From the NCBI RefSeq assembly GCF_000422645.1, contig NZ_AUGL01000023.1, forward strand, positions 1 to 64,000: 64,000 nt of DNA, in the 5' to 3' direction. Position numbers and translations under genes: made by a program. The notes under the pieces were generated by a model that saw only the letters and a program-made list of their open reading frames with translations, was not told the DNA's origin and made no database searches. Shown here one piece after another: positions 44,833-54,678 of the stretch (positions are counted from its first letter, which is position 1; each line of letters begins with the position of its first letter). This DNA comes from Ferrimonas futtsuensis DSM 18154 (GTDB lineage Bacteria > Pseudomonadota > Gammaproteobacteria > Enterobacterales > Shewanellaceae).

Positions 44833-46143
44833 ATGAACCAGGCATTAGATTCATCCGCATTACCCTCTTTCCAGACCGGTGTAAACAAGCCAGTTTCACT
44901 GAGGGATGTCGGTATCTCCTATCCAATACTCCAAAGCCTGGCTATCAAGCACCTCAGTGATGGTGATGTGCTTACCCTCAATGAGCTGGCAGACCGGCTT
45001 TCCCTCCCCGGCAATCTGGTGCAGCAGCTGCTGGACAAATGCAAACAGGAAAGCCTGGTCGAAAACAAGCAAACCTCCAGCGATGGCCAGATGCGTTACG
45101 CCCTGAGCCACACCGGCCGTGCCCAAGCAGAAACCGCATTTTTGAAAAGTGGTTACCTGGGCCCAGTGCCCGTTCCTTTAGACCAGTACTGGCAAGTGTG
45201 CCGAGCGCAATCAAGCCGAAACGTTGCCATTACCCGTCATCTGATTGAAGCCGCCATGGAGAACCTCGTCCTTCCAGACCGATTGATGGAAGAGATAGGT
45301 CCGGCACTTAACTCAAAGCGCCCCGTACTGATCTACGGCCCTCCAGGTACGGGAAAGAGTTACCTCTGCAGGCACTTTAACCTGGTGCTGGGCGATGACG
45401 TCTTTATTCCACACGCTATCTGTGTGGGTCAGGCAATTATTCAGGTGTTCGATCCCCAGATTCATGAGTTACATGAATCAATCGAAGATGAGTCAGATAG
45501 TCCCCTGCTTCTCACAGAGGGTCACGATGCAAGGTGGCACAGGTGTCGGCGCCCCCTTTTAGTTGTTGGCGGAGAACTCACCAGGGATATGCTTAATGTC
45601 CACTATGATCCCAACAGTAAAACCTATCACTCACCTATTGGGCTTAAAGCCAATAACGGCATCCTGCTGATTGACGATTTGGGGCGGCAACAAATAACCC
45701 CTAAAGAGATCTTCAATCGCTGGATCGTCCCAATGGAGGAGCGTCGTGATTTTCTTTCCCTACCAAGTGGTGAGCACTTCGATGTGCCCTTTGAGCAGAT
45801 ACTGCTTTTCTCGACTAATCTTGATCCAAACGAATTAGTGGATGACGCCTTCTTAAGACGCCTCGGTTACAAGATAGAATTTTCCGCCATCAATGGAGAT
45901 CAATACATCGACATCTGGCGGCAAAACTGCGAAGAGTTAAATTTAAACTTCGATCCAAAAGTTTGTGAGTGGCTAATAAATACTCACTACGCCAGGTCAG
46001 GGAAACCCTTATTACCCTGCCACCCAAGAGATCTGCTCTCCATTGTGGCGGACCAGATCAGTTACAACCAGCTACCCGCGGCAGTGACTCAGCAGCTAAT
46101 TGAGCGGGCATGGTCGATCTACTTTGTCAGCTCGGCGCGCTAG
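44833..46143 (+). CDS. AAA+ ATPase of unknown role in the Tad locus
   Basis: A 436-residue protein. A winged-helix-like N-terminal segment (about residues 45-100, LNELADRLSLPGNLVQQLLD) precedes an AAA+ module: Walker A GPPGTGKS at about residues 174-181, Walker B GILLIDDLGR, then FSTNLDP and an arginine-rich AFLRRLGY. It is not TadA, the secretion ATPase, which lies at 52367. Similar ATPases occur singly in other genomes, but I know no assigned function. Its codon use is more AT-rich than the genes after it. Position suggests a regulatory or assembly-factor role in pilus biogenesis; this is inference. Confidence 0.82.
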   Translation: MNQALDSSALPSFQTGVNKPVSLRDVGISYPILQSLAIKHLSDGDVLTLNELADRLSLPGNLVQQLLDKCKQESLVENKQTSSDGQMRYALSHTGRAQAETAFLKSGYLGPVPVPLDQYWQVCRAQSSRNVAITRHLIEAAMENLVLPDRLMEEIGPALNSKRPVLIYGPPGTGKSYLCRHFNLVLGDDVFIPHAICVGQAIIQVFDPQIHELHESIEDESDSPLLLTEGHDARWHRCRRPLLVVGGELTRDMLNVHYDPNSKTYHSPIGLKANNGILLIDDLGRQQITPKEIFNRWIVPMEERRDFLSLPSGEHFDVPFEQILLFSTNLDPNELVDDAFLRRLGYKIEFSAINGDQYIDIWRQNCEELNLNFDPKVCEWLINTHYARSGKPLLPCHPRDLLSIVADQISYNQLPAAVTQQLIERAWSIYFVSSAR

Positions 46144-46175
46144 GCGCCTGACAGCGGCTAAGGTCAGGAGGAGAG

Positions 46176-47003
46176 ATGAATACCAGGTCAATGTTTTTCG
46201 TTCTGTTGTCTCTGCTGTTCGGTGTCGGAGCAGTTCTGCTAGCCCAAAGCTGGCTGAAACAGCGGCAACCTGCAGAGGGCAACCCCAACCAGTCCATCGT
46301 GGTCACCATGGCGGTGAATGTCCCCGCAGGTACCGTACTGGAAACCCGCCACTTGAGCATACAAAACATACCCAATGAGTTGGTGCCCGATGACGCCATC
46401 ACCTCCACCTCGGACGCAGTTGAGATGGTAGCCAAGTTTCCCATGATAAGGGGCGATATCCTGCATCCGGACAAATTGGCCCAACGAGGTGAGGGCAGTG
46501 TGCTGGCCAGCCTTATCGAACCCAACAAACGGGCAGTGACCATCCGAGTCAACGACGTGGTGGGTGTAGCAGGCTTCCTGCTACCGGGAAACAGGGTGGA
46601 TGTTCTGGTGACCTACAAAGTCGGCAACCTTCGCAGTGAATCGGCAGAGTCGGTCACCGATGTTGTACTGAGTAATCTTAAGGTATTGGCGGTTGACCAA
46701 AAAGTGGATCAAGAGACCAATCAACCGCTGGTGGTCAGGGCGGTCACCCTGGAGGTTTCCCTTGAAGAAGCTGAAACACTGATGAGTGCCCGCAGCCGCG
46801 GCATCATTCAGCTGGCGCTGCGCAACCCCACCGACGAAAGTGAGGCTGAGTTGGCCCAACTCACCCCTGAATCGGAAGACCCCAAGGTGGAAGCCAAGCC
46901 TAAGGAGCCTGCTCCCGCAGCCCCAAGGCCAGCCCAATCATCCAAGAGAAAAATTGAAGTGATTCGCGGTACTTCACAGCAAACCGTCAGTGTTGAAAGC
47001 TGA
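46176..47003 (+). CDS. rcpC: Flp pilus assembly protein RcpC/CpaB
   Basis: A 275-residue protein. One N-terminal membrane helix (about 5-24) is followed by a SAF domain (about 45-110, VNVPAGTVLETRHL), then the CpaB region with VNDVVGVAGFLLPGNRVDVLVTY. The Pro/Lys-rich tail may contact peptidoglycan or the secretin. It supports the outer-membrane secretin in Tad systems. A strong GGAGG precedes the ATG. Confidence 0.92.
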   Translation: MNTRSMFFVLLSLLFGVGAVLLAQSWLKQRQPAEGNPNQSIVVTMAVNVPAGTVLETRHLSIQNIPNELVPDDAITSTSDAVEMVAKFPMIRGDILHPDKLAQRGEGSVLASLIEPNKRAVTIRVNDVVGVAGFLLPGNRVDVLVTYKVGNLRSESAESVTDVVLSNLKVLAVDQKVDQETNQPLVVRAVTLEVSLEEAETLMSARSRGIIQLALRNPTDESEAELAQLTPESEDPKVEAKPKEPAPAAPRPAQSSKRKIEVIRGTSQQTVSVES

Positions 47004-47033
47004 CAGTTCACAGCGAAGAAGGAAAGAGACGCT

Positions 47034-48473
47034 ATGGCAAGATCCCACACATCGCTTCTCCATCACCTGTTCAGCCTGGGATTCGTGCTGGCAATGGTGA
47101 TGATGGCTACACCGGTTCAGGCAGGAGGCCCAACCTCACTGCAACAGCAGAGCTTTCCGGTGCCCATATACAAGTCCCGTACCCTGCCCATTAAGCATGA
47201 GGCAGCACGGGTGTCTGTCGGAAACCCAGAGATCGCCGACATCCTGATCATGCAACCCACCGAGCTGTATATCCTCGGAAAGCAGCTGGGCAGCACCAAT
47301 ATCCTGGTGTGGGATGAAGAAGATCGCCTGGTCGACATCATCGATATTGAGATCACCCATGACCTCAATGGCCTGAAGGAGAAGCTGTACCGGTTCCTGC
47401 CGGAGGAGCTGATTGAGGTACACAGCTCTCAGGGTCAACTGGTGATCGGCGGTCAGGTGTCCAACACCGACAGGATGACCATGGCCATGAACCTGGCCCA
47501 GGGTTACGCAGTCGCCGCGGACACCAAAGGCAACCCCAGCTCCGTACTGAACATCATGTCTGTGGGCGGCGGCCACCAGGTGATGTTGGAAGTGACGGTC
47601 ACCGAGGTACAGCGCGAGCTTGCCCGCCAACTGGACTCCGACTTCCAGATCATCTCCGAGGGCAGTGACTTCATCGGCGGTATCATCGGTGGTGACGGCA
47701 TCATCAACGACAAGGGCTTCTTCGGCAGCTACGTCAGTGGCGACTTCCTGTTCAACTTTGCTCTAGATGCCGCCAAGCAGCAAGGCCTTGCCCGGGTGTT
47801 GGCAGAGCCCAACCTGACCGCCCTCAGTGGCCAGATGGCCGAGTTTCTCTCCGGCGGAGAGTTCCCGGTTCCGGTCCCCAGCCGTGAAGGCACCTCCATT
47901 GAGTACAAGAGCTTCGGTGTCGGCGTAAAGTTTGTGCCCACCGTGCTCGACTCCGGGCGGATCAACCTCAACCTGAATGTGCTGGTCAGTGAACTGAGTA
48001 ACGCCAACTCCGTCGGCGTGATTCCCCAGGGATCCACCACGGCACTGGTCACCCCGTCCATCATCAAACGCAGCGCCGCCTCCACGGTAGAACTTGGGGA
48101 TGGCCAGACCATCGCCATCGCCGGCCTGCTCAGCAACACGGTGCGCGAAAGCATTGATGAACTGCCTGGCCTGGGTGAGATTCCCGTACTGGGTCAGCTG
48201 TTCAGCAGCCAGGAGTACCGCAATGGCGAAACCGAACTGGTGATTCTGGTTACCCCACGCCTGGTGCGTCCCATCATCCGTGATGACCTGGTGCTGCCCA
48301 CCGACGGATTCGTGTCTCCCTCGGACGTCGGCTTCTACTTGCTGGGTGAGCTGTCTCAAAGACAAGAGTCCGTTCAACCGGATACCAACCCGAACCCGAC
48401 AGCAGAAGTCCAGGAGCCCATGCCGACTACGGACACTGGTGGCACCCAGAACAAATACGGTCATTCACTCTAA
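47034..48473 (+). CDS. rcpA: Tad secretin RcpA/CpaC
   Basis: The outer-membrane channel through which the Flp pilus exits. It has 479 residues: a signal peptide (about 1-31, ending VQAGG), an N-terminal Pilus-CpaC domain (SVGNPEIADILIM), a BON-like region, and the secretin domain at about 160-420 with VPVPSREGTSIEY and the C-terminal GLLSNTVRESIDELPGLGEIP signature. The tail is rich in Pro, Gln and Thr. Confidence 0.94.
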   Translation: MARSHTSLLHHLFSLGFVLAMVMMATPVQAGGPTSLQQQSFPVPIYKSRTLPIKHEAARVSVGNPEIADILIMQPTELYILGKQLGSTNILVWDEEDRLVDIIDIEITHDLNGLKEKLYRFLPEELIEVHSSQGQLVIGGQVSNTDRMTMAMNLAQGYAVAADTKGNPSSVLNIMSVGGGHQVMLEVTVTEVQRELARQLDSDFQIISEGSDFIGGIIGGDGIINDKGFFGSYVSGDFLFNFALDAAKQQGLARVLAEPNLTALSGQMAEFLSGGEFPVPVPSREGTSIEYKSFGVGVKFVPTVLDSGRINLNLNVLVSELSNANSVGVIPQGSTTALVTPSIIKRSAASTVELGDGQTIAIAGLLSNTVRESIDELPGLGEIPVLGQLFSSQEYRNGETELVILVTPRLVRPIIRDDLVLPTDGFVSPSDVGFYLLGELSQRQESVQPDTNPNPTAEVQEPMPTTDTGGTQNKYGHSL

Positions 48474-48483
48474 GGAGCGCGTT

Positions 48484-48759
48484 ATGAAAACCATGGTTAT
48501 CGCTGTTTCCGCAACGCTGCTGCTCAGTGGCTGCGCATCAAGCGTCATGACCCAGTTTGACTTGGGGGGCACCACCAGAAGCATCAAGCAGCAAGAGATT
48601 CTGGACCCTGACGCGGTGGCAAGGAATGCCGGCCGAGTAAGCAGCCTGGATGGCCAGTACGGTGTGGCGGTAATGGAAAACTACCGCACCTCCACCTACC
48701 GACCAGAGACCGCCCGCAGCGAATTTAAAGAGGCGAATCTGGGAGGTGAAGGTAACTGA
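48484..48759 (+). CDS. Small lipoprotein of the Tad locus
   Basis: A 91-residue protein with a lipoprotein signal (LLLSGC, Cys at residue 18). The mature part is hydrophilic with no recognised domain. Directly after the secretin gene, it may serve as its pilotin or as an RcpB-like partner, but sequence does not prove this. AAGGAG six bases before the ATG at 48484 sets the start. Confidence 0.78.
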   Translation: MKTMVIAVSATLLLSGCASSVMTQFDLGGTTRSIKQQEILDPDAVARNAGRVSSLDGQYGVAVMENYRTSTYRPETARSEFKEANLGGEGN

Positions 48760-48790
48760 GCCAACTATCGGCGCCACCTAGGAGGCCACA

Positions 48791-50134
48791 ATGTTGAGAG
48801 CGTCTTTCCAGCCGTCGGGGCAATCGCAGCGTAAGCAGCGGGGTTCGATCCTGGTGCTGGTCACGGTTGCACTGCTGACCATACTGATCATGGCAGCCAT
48901 GGCCCTTGAGAGCGGGCACCTGCTTCTCAGCAAGACTCGCCTGCAAAACGCAGTCGACTCTGCTGCGCTCAGTGCGGCCATCTCCGTGGTCAAAGAGGGC
49001 AACGACCATTCCACAGCCCGGCAGGATGGCATAGCCACCCTGCTCGCGGTACTGGGCAACGTCGATTTCAGCCAGCTTCAGGAGGATATCGACACCGCCA
49101 GCCTGACCTACACCCAGAACCAGGTCGCGCCGCAGGTGGCAGTGGAGTTCTCTCTCCAGCCAGATCCCTTCATCGTCACCACGGACACCAGTGCCGAGTA
49201 TGTGCGGGTGCGGGTCGAGAATGTACAACTGGCCACCTACCTGGGCCAGGCGATCAACATGGATAAGTTCACCAGCGCCTCTGCGGTGGCCGGCCCCAGC
49301 CTGCCTCTGGTCAACTGCGCCGAGAACGTGCTGCCGATGATGGTGTGCGAAGGGGATACTCCGGGTGAACCCTTTGGCTATCCTCGCGGCAACATCATGT
49401 CGATGAAGATTTCCAGCCAGCAGGACTCCGCCATTGGCGCAGGCAATTTCCAGTTGATTCGCCTTGGGGACAGCTCAGGTGCAGCTGACATCCGCGCCGC
49501 CATGGCGGGAGAGAACTCAAGCACCAACTACTGTTTCGGCGGCAGCGAGGGCGTCTCCACCGAGCCCGGCAACAATGTGGGTCCCGTGGCCACCGGGATG
49601 AACACCCGTCTGGGTATCTACCATGGGGGAACGGTAAATTCGACGGATCACCCCAGAGATAAGGACATCTGTGTCGGAGAAGAGCTGGATATCAACGACG
49701 ATGACGAGATCGTATACGCCGACGACGGAGAAGTGGTGGACATTACTACGGGTACCCCTACGCTGTACCGCTACTCCGACTACGCCGACAACTACGTAGA
49801 CAACACAGTAGATGGCGGCTCCCGTTTCCAGAACAGCTGCGCTGCCACCGGTGACAGCTGGGACAGCAATGGCGGCGCCAAACGCCGGGAGTTTGCCGTC
49901 GTCGTGGGAGACTGTGACGGACTGGCCAATGGCCAAAACAACGACATCGTGTTTAAAGGTTTTGCCTGCTTCTACTTTATGCAGGAGGTGATCCAAAAGG
50001 GCAACCTGGCCTACGTCATCGGCGAGTTCGTGGATGACTGCACCGGCACAGGCAACCCCACCCAGGACACCTCCGCTGACGATGGACCCTTCACCATAGT
50101 CCTGTACCGGGACCCGGACAATAAGGATTCATGA
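48791..50134 (+). CDS. TadG-like pilus protein
   Basis: A 447-residue protein. A basic N-terminus (SQRKQRGSILVLVTVALLT) and one membrane helix form the Tad (pseudopilin-like) N-terminal domain, and DSAALSAAISV follows. The large external part has four or more Cys and acidic stretches such as NDDDEIVYADDGE that could bind Ca2+. I see no complete von Willebrand A motif, which many TadG proteins have. Together with TadE and TadF downstream it fits the minor-component set of Flp pili. It overlaps tadE by four bases. Confidence 0.82.
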   Translation: MLRASFQPSGQSQRKQRGSILVLVTVALLTILIMAAMALESGHLLLSKTRLQNAVDSAALSAAISVVKEGNDHSTARQDGIATLLAVLGNVDFSQLQEDIDTASLTYTQNQVAPQVAVEFSLQPDPFIVTTDTSAEYVRVRVENVQLATYLGQAINMDKFTSASAVAGPSLPLVNCAENVLPMMVCEGDTPGEPFGYPRGNIMSMKISSQQDSAIGAGNFQLIRLGDSSGAADIRAAMAGENSSTNYCFGGSEGVSTEPGNNVGPVATGMNTRLGIYHGGTVNSTDHPRDKDICVGEELDINDDDEIVYADDGEVVDITTGTPTLYRYSDYADNYVDNTVDGGSRFQNSCAATGDSWDSNGGAKRREFAVVVGDCDGLANGQNNDIVFKGFACFYFMQEVIQKGNLAYVIGEFVDDCTGTGNPTQDTSADDGPFTIVLYRDPDNKDS

Positions 50135-50604
50135 TGCTGGCACTGACTCGAGCAACGCGCAGCAAACAGCGGGGGGTGGCGGCCATAGAAGCTATGGTCA
50201 CCCTCCCCTTGCTGTTTCTGCTCTTTTTCGGCGTGGGGGAACTGGGCAGACTGATGTATCAGTACAACCAGCTCAACTCCGTGGTGCGGGATGCATGCCG
50301 CTATGTCGCAGCCAAAGCCATCTCCGCCAACAATGGCGCCAGTGACCTGGTGGTGCAGCCGGAACTTCAAAACACCGCCAAGGCATTGGCCCTTTACGGC
50401 AAGAGCAGTGGCACCACACCACTTTTGACAGGCCTGCAAGCCGATGACATCAGCATCACTGTCAGCGGTGGCGATCTCATTACAGTCACCGCCACCTACA
50501 ACTGGACTTCCATCTTCAGTGGCAACCTGGCGGGGAACTATGGCGAGACCGTGGACTACAACTTCCCCCTGACTGCCACCATCTCCATGAGGGCGATTCC
50601 ATGA
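50131..50604 (+). CDS. tadE: Pseudopilin TadE
   Basis: A 157-residue protein with the TadE-like N-terminus RGVAAIEAMVTLPLLFLLFF: a cleavable basic leader, then Glu in the +5 region and a hydrophobic helix. These minor pilins are processed by TadV and help assembly. The start codon lies in the end of the TadG-like gene; its stop overlaps tadF by four bases. Confidence 0.87.
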   Translation: MMLALTRATRSKQRGVAAIEAMVTLPLLFLLFFGVGELGRLMYQYNQLNSVVRDACRYVAAKAISANNGASDLVVQPELQNTAKALALYGKSSGTTPLLTGLQADDISITVSGGDLITVTATYNWTSIFSGNLAGNYGETVDYNFPLTATISMRAIP

Positions 50605-51083
50605 AAATGCTGCGTCGCCAACTCAAGAAGCAGAAAGGGGTGTATGCGGTGGAGTTTGCCATCGTCGCCACCGTAGTGTTCATCGCCCTCTTCGCCTGCC
50701 TGGAGGTTTCCCGGTTGATGTTCTCCTATAACGTGCTGACAGAAGCGTCCCGGCGCGCTGCAAGACTGGCGACAGTCTGCTCGCCTGATCTCAGCGCCTC
50801 GCCCACGGCTCCGGCAGCGTTGCAGACCCTGGCCCTGTTCGATGGCACCGACTTTGGCCCCAACATCTCTACCGCAAATCTCACTATCGAGTACCTGCAG
50901 TTGGATGGCACCGCGGCAACCAGCTTTGACAAGATTGATCTGGTCAGAGCCTCTATAACCAATTACCAGCATACCTTCGTGGTACCGGGACTGACGTTTC
51001 AGATCAACTCCCCGGATTTCGTTACCACCCTGCCGAGAGAAAGCTTGGGAAGAACCCGTTTCGGCACCACGGTATGCACATGA
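50601..51083 (+). CDS. tadF: Pseudopilin TadF (TadE-like)
   Basis: A 160-residue TadE-like protein with KKQKGVYAVEFAIVATVVF at its N-terminus, that is, the processing site and Glu followed by a hydrophobic helix. As the second TadE-type gene in the locus it is taken as TadF. Two Cys occur in the mature domain (VCSPD and the terminal TVCT), which could form a disulfide. Confidence 0.85.
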   Translation: MKMLRRQLKKQKGVYAVEFAIVATVVFIALFACLEVSRLMFSYNVLTEASRRAARLATVCSPDLSASPTAPAALQTLALFDGTDFGPNISTANLTIEYLQLDGTAATSFDKIDLVRASITNYQHTFVVPGLTFQINSPDFVTTLPRESLGRTRFGTTVCT

Positions 51084-51106
51084 TTGAGGGTAAGGAGTAA
51101 CCGAAG

Positions 51107-52363
51107 ATGGATAAATCAAACACTCCGCTTTGCAAGGAGCAATGGAGCGAACAGGAGGGCGGTCAGGGTATTCAAACCCAGCCCCCAAAAGGCCCCAAGG
51201 CGTTGCCGGTTCCGGTCAGTGCACTTCTGGTTGCCGCGAATCTGACTGACCAGATGTCCCTGGTTGAGGTGCTGCGTTCGACGCCCAACCTGAATCTGGA
51301 CTCCTTCCCCATCAACCAGATCAACCGTGAGGTGCTGGACAGCACCCAACTGCTGATCCTGCTGGTGCCCAATAATGACCGGCAGGCGATAACCCTGATT
51401 CAGAACTTCGCCGGCCGCTGCACCAATATGCTGATACTGGGCAAAGAGGCCTCTGCTGAGGTACTGCGCACCGCCATGCAATCCGGCGCCAATGACTTCA
51501 TTCCCCTGGAGTCGGACCCCGAAGAGCTGACCAATGCCATCTACAAAGTGGCCGCTCGCATGGCAGAAAATATGGAGCTGGCCCCCACCATCGCCGTCGT
51601 CAACGCCAAAGGGGGAGCTGGAGCCAGCTTCCTGGCTTCCTCCATTGCCGATGAACTTTCCCGGCGCGAAACCCAGAAAAACGTCGCCCTGCTGGACGGT
51701 GATCATCTCCATGGCAGCCAGATGCTGTTGCTGGACAGCAAGCCCCAGTACTACTTTCACGATGCTCTGTCTCAGGTGGAGGAGTTGGATGACACCGCCA
51801 TCACCGGCCTGATGAGTCAACTGGGCAACATCCACCTGCTGCCGGCACTGCCCTTCAGTCAGTTGGACAGCAACTGTTTCCAGTTCCAGAATCTTCCAAC
51901 CCTGCTATTCAAGATTCGTACTCACTACAGTTCAGTCACCGTTGACCTGTCCCGGGGACCGGATCACTGGTCCCTGCCCATCCTCACCGATGCCCAGCAC
52001 ATCCTGCTGGTAATCCAGGACAGCATCGCCTGTCTGAGGGACGCTGCGGCAGCCATCCGCTTCTTTACCGTACAGCTGGGCATACCCAAGGAGCGAATCC
52101 ACATCGTATTCAACCGCTATGTCCCCTCGAAGAGTCAGCTCACTATCGCGGATGTGAAAGAGACCGTGGGCATCAACTCAGTCTACACGGTACGCAACGA
52201 CTTCAAGCGGGTCAGCGTCTGCGTGGATGAGGGCAAACGTCTCTCGGAGTTTGCCGCCAAAGAGGCGATCACTAAAGACATAAAGGCAATCTGCGACGAC
52301 CTTCTGCCCGTCATGGAAGATGACACCAAAGGCAGCCTATGGGACAAGATCTGGAGACGATAA
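51107..52363 (+). CDS. tadZ: TadZ/CpaE pilus localisation ATPase
   Basis: A 418-residue ParA/MinD-related protein. A receiver-like N-terminal domain (about residues 30-150) lacks obvious phosphorylation residues. The ATPase domain opens with the deviant Walker A AKGGAGASF near residue 167. In other bacteria TadZ places the pilus machine at the cell pole. RBS AAGGAG lies upstream. Confidence 0.9.
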   Translation: MDKSNTPLCKEQWSEQEGGQGIQTQPPKGPKALPVPVSALLVAANLTDQMSLVEVLRSTPNLNLDSFPINQINREVLDSTQLLILLVPNNDRQAITLIQNFAGRCTNMLILGKEASAEVLRTAMQSGANDFIPLESDPEELTNAIYKVAARMAENMELAPTIAVVNAKGGAGASFLASSIADELSRRETQKNVALLDGDHLHGSQMLLLDSKPQYYFHDALSQVEELDDTAITGLMSQLGNIHLLPALPFSQLDSNCFQFQNLPTLLFKIRTHYSSVTVDLSRGPDHWSLPILTDAQHILLVIQDSIACLRDAAAAIRFFTVQLGIPKERIHIVFNRYVPSKSQLTIADVKETVGINSVYTVRNDFKRVSVCVDEGKRLSEFAAKEAITKDIKAICDDLLPVMEDDTKGSLWDKIWRR

Positions 52364-52366
52364 GCT

Positions 52367-53692
52367 ATGGACGCAACTCAACACGATAATGACATCAGCA
52401 AGAAGTTGCTGACAGAACAGGAAAACATCATCAAGAAGGAGCTGCATGATCGCCTGATGCAGCTGCTGGATGTATCCCGGCTGGAAGCCGTGTCCGAGGT
52501 GGAAGCCAGACAGCAGATTGCCAAGATCTGCAACGAGATCCTCTATGAGAATCCCCGCCCCATCAATCTCAGCTCCAGAGAAAAAATCATCAAGCAGATC
52601 AACGATGAGGTTATGGGGCTGGGACCGCTGGAGACCCTACTGGAAGACCCCACCATCTCCGACATCCTGATCAACAACTACAACCACATCTTCGTCGAGC
52701 GCTTCGGTAAGCTGGAACAGGTGCCCATGCAGTTCAACGACGACCAGCACCTGCTTAACACCATCGACAAGATCGTTTCGGGCGTGGGTCGTCGGGTGGA
52801 TGAATCCAGCCCCATGGTGGATGCCCGCCTTAAAGATGGCAGCCGGGTGAATGCCATCATTCCCCCCCTGGCTCTGGACGGCCCCAGCATGTCCATCCGC
52901 CGCTTCACCGTGGACAAGCTGACCGCAGAACAGCTGGTGCACTTTGGCTCCATGACCCAGGCAATGTCCGACGTACTCAATGCGGTGGTCATGGGCAAAC
53001 TCAATGTGCTGGTCTCAGGCGGAACGGGTAGCGGTAAAACCACCCTGCTCAATATCCTTTCCGGTTACATCCCCTCAGATGAGCGCATCATCACCATCGA
53101 GGACTCGGCAGAACTGCAACTGCAGCAGCCACACATCGTCCGCCTGGAAACCCGCCCCTCCAACCTGGAGGGAAGAGGGGAAGTCACCCAGAGAGACCTG
53201 GTGAAAAACTCCCTGCGGATGCGGCCGGACCGCATCGTTGTCGGGGAGGTTCGGGGCGCCGAAGCGATGGACATGCTAACCGCCATGAACACCGGCCACG
53301 AAGGCTCGCTGACCACCCTGCACGCCAACTCTGCCCGGGATGCCCTCAGCCGTCTGGAGAACATGGTGTGCATGGCCGGTTTCGATGTACCGGTAAAGAA
53401 CATTCGTACTCAGATCGCCTCCGCCATCGACCTGGTGGTTCAGCTTGAGCGCCAGGAGGACGGCAAGCGTCGGGTGGTCTCCATCACCGAGATCAACGGC
53501 ATGGAGGGTGAAGTGATCACCATGTCCGAGATCTTCGGCTTCCAGCGCCAGGGCAGAAACGAAGAGGGCCAGATCCTCGGCCAGTACCGAGCCAGTGGCG
53601 TGATACCCAACTTCCACGACCAACTGGCCAAGAAAGGGATTGTCCTGCCTTTCGAACTCTTCGGCGTCGACAACAACATGGACATTCTCTAG
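52367..53692 (+). CDS. tadA: Tad secretion ATPase TadA/CpaF
   Basis: The hexameric motor of the pilus, a bifunctional extension/retraction ATPase in Caulobacter. It has 441 residues: Walker A GGTGSGKT at residues 218-225, the Asp-box region with [10 protein letters not shown], Walker B in [12 protein letters not shown], and the His box [13 protein letters not shown]. It lies four bases after tadZ. Confidence 0.95.
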   Translation: MDATQHDNDISKKLLTEQENIIKKELHDRLMQLLDVSRLEAVSEVEARQQIAKICNEILYENPRPINLSSREKIIKQINDEVMGLGPLETLLEDPTISDILINNYNHIFVERFGKLEQVPMQFNDDQHLLNTIDKIVSGVGRRVDESSPMVDARLKDGSRVNAIIPPLALDGPSMSIRRFTVDKLTAEQLVHFGSMTQAMSDVLNAVVMGKLNVLVSGGTGSGKTTLLNILSGYIPSDERIITIEDSAELQLQQPHIVRLETRPSNLEGRGEVTQRDLVKNSLRMRPDRIVVGEVRGAEAMDMLTAMNTGHEGSLTTLHANSARDALSRLENMVCMAGFDVPVKNIRTQIASAIDLVVQLERQEDGKRRVVSITEINGMEGEVITMSEIFGFQRQGRNEEGQILGQYRASGVIPNFHDQLAKKGIVLPFELFGVDNNMDIL

Positions 53693-53701
53693 GAGGCGGC
53701 C

Positions 53702-54676
53702 ATGAGCATTGAACTGATCTTCCTAGGCTGTGTGTTTGCCGCCGTACTGCTGCTCTCCCAGGCACTGTTTCTGCCGGTGTATCGCCCTCAGCGGGGTGAC
53801 ACCCGGGTGATCAGAGAGCGCCTGAAGCAGCTTGCTAAGGAAAAAGGCGACGATGAGGAAAACCTGTCTCTGCTCAGGCGCAACCGATTGCAGAAAACCT
53901 CGGCCCTGGGCAGGAAACTGGAAAGCTTCGCCTTTATTCAGAACCTCTCTTTCAAACTGGAACAGTCCGGCTCCTCCTATCTGGGGCACCAATATCTGAT
54001 AATGGCACTGATCACCGCTCTGGTGCTCAGCGTCATCTGCTGGATGTTCACCAATGACATGCTGTTTTGCATCATCACTGCGATACTGACCATAACCCTG
54101 TTCCATATGAAGCTCAATCGGGATTTCGATAAACGCATGGAGGCGATAGAGACCCAATTTCCTGAAGCCCTGGACATCCTTCGCCGGGGCCTTCAGGCCG
54201 GTTACGCCTTCTCCGACTCCATCAAACTGGTGTACGAAGAGATGGAGGGACCGCTGGCCTTCGAGTTCAGACTGATGTTTGCAGACATCAACTACGGTAA
54301 GGACACCAAACGGGCTCTGCTGCGCTTCATTGAGCGAGTCCCTTCGGTCTCCGCAATGGCCTTCTCTTCGGCAGTACAGGTACAGAAGGAGACCGGCGGA
54401 AACCTGGCTGAAAACATGAAGAACCTCTCTCGCATCATCCGTCAGAGATTTACCTTCAAGCGCAAAGTGAAGTCCATGTCAGCAGAAGGGCGCATGTCCG
54501 CCTGGGTACTGGTATTGATGCCCCTGGGCCTGTTTGCCTTCCTGTTCCTGACCTCACCCAGCTATGCCAGAGAGCTGACCGACAGCCCAGATGGCCACAG
54601 ACTGATGATATATGGCGCCCTGGGCATGCTCTTGGGTACCTACTGGATTGGCCGGCTGATTCGCATCGAGGTGTAA
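53702..54676 (+). CDS. tadB: Inner-membrane platform protein TadB
   Basis: A 324-residue protein of the GspF/TadB type: an N-terminal helix, two central helices around residues 100-130 and one at the C-terminus. The cytoplasmic domain has FPEALDILRRGLQAGYAFSD and QKETGGNLAENMKNLSRIIR, as in T2SSF proteins. It forms the membrane platform with TadC. Confidence 0.93.
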   Translation: MSIELIFLGCVFAAVLLLSQALFLPVYRPQRGDTRVIRERLKQLAKEKGDDEENLSLLRRNRLQKTSALGRKLESFAFIQNLSFKLEQSGSSYLGHQYLIMALITALVLSVICWMFTNDMLFCIITAILTITLFHMKLNRDFDKRMEAIETQFPEALDILRRGLQAGYAFSDSIKLVYEEMEGPLAFEFRLMFADINYGKDTKRALLRFIERVPSVSAMAFSSAVQVQKETGGNLAENMKNLSRIIRQRFTFKRKVKSMSAEGRMSAWVLVLMPLGLFAFLFLTSPSYARELTDSPDGHRLMIYGALGMLLGTYWIGRLIRIEV

Positions 54677-54678
54677 CC

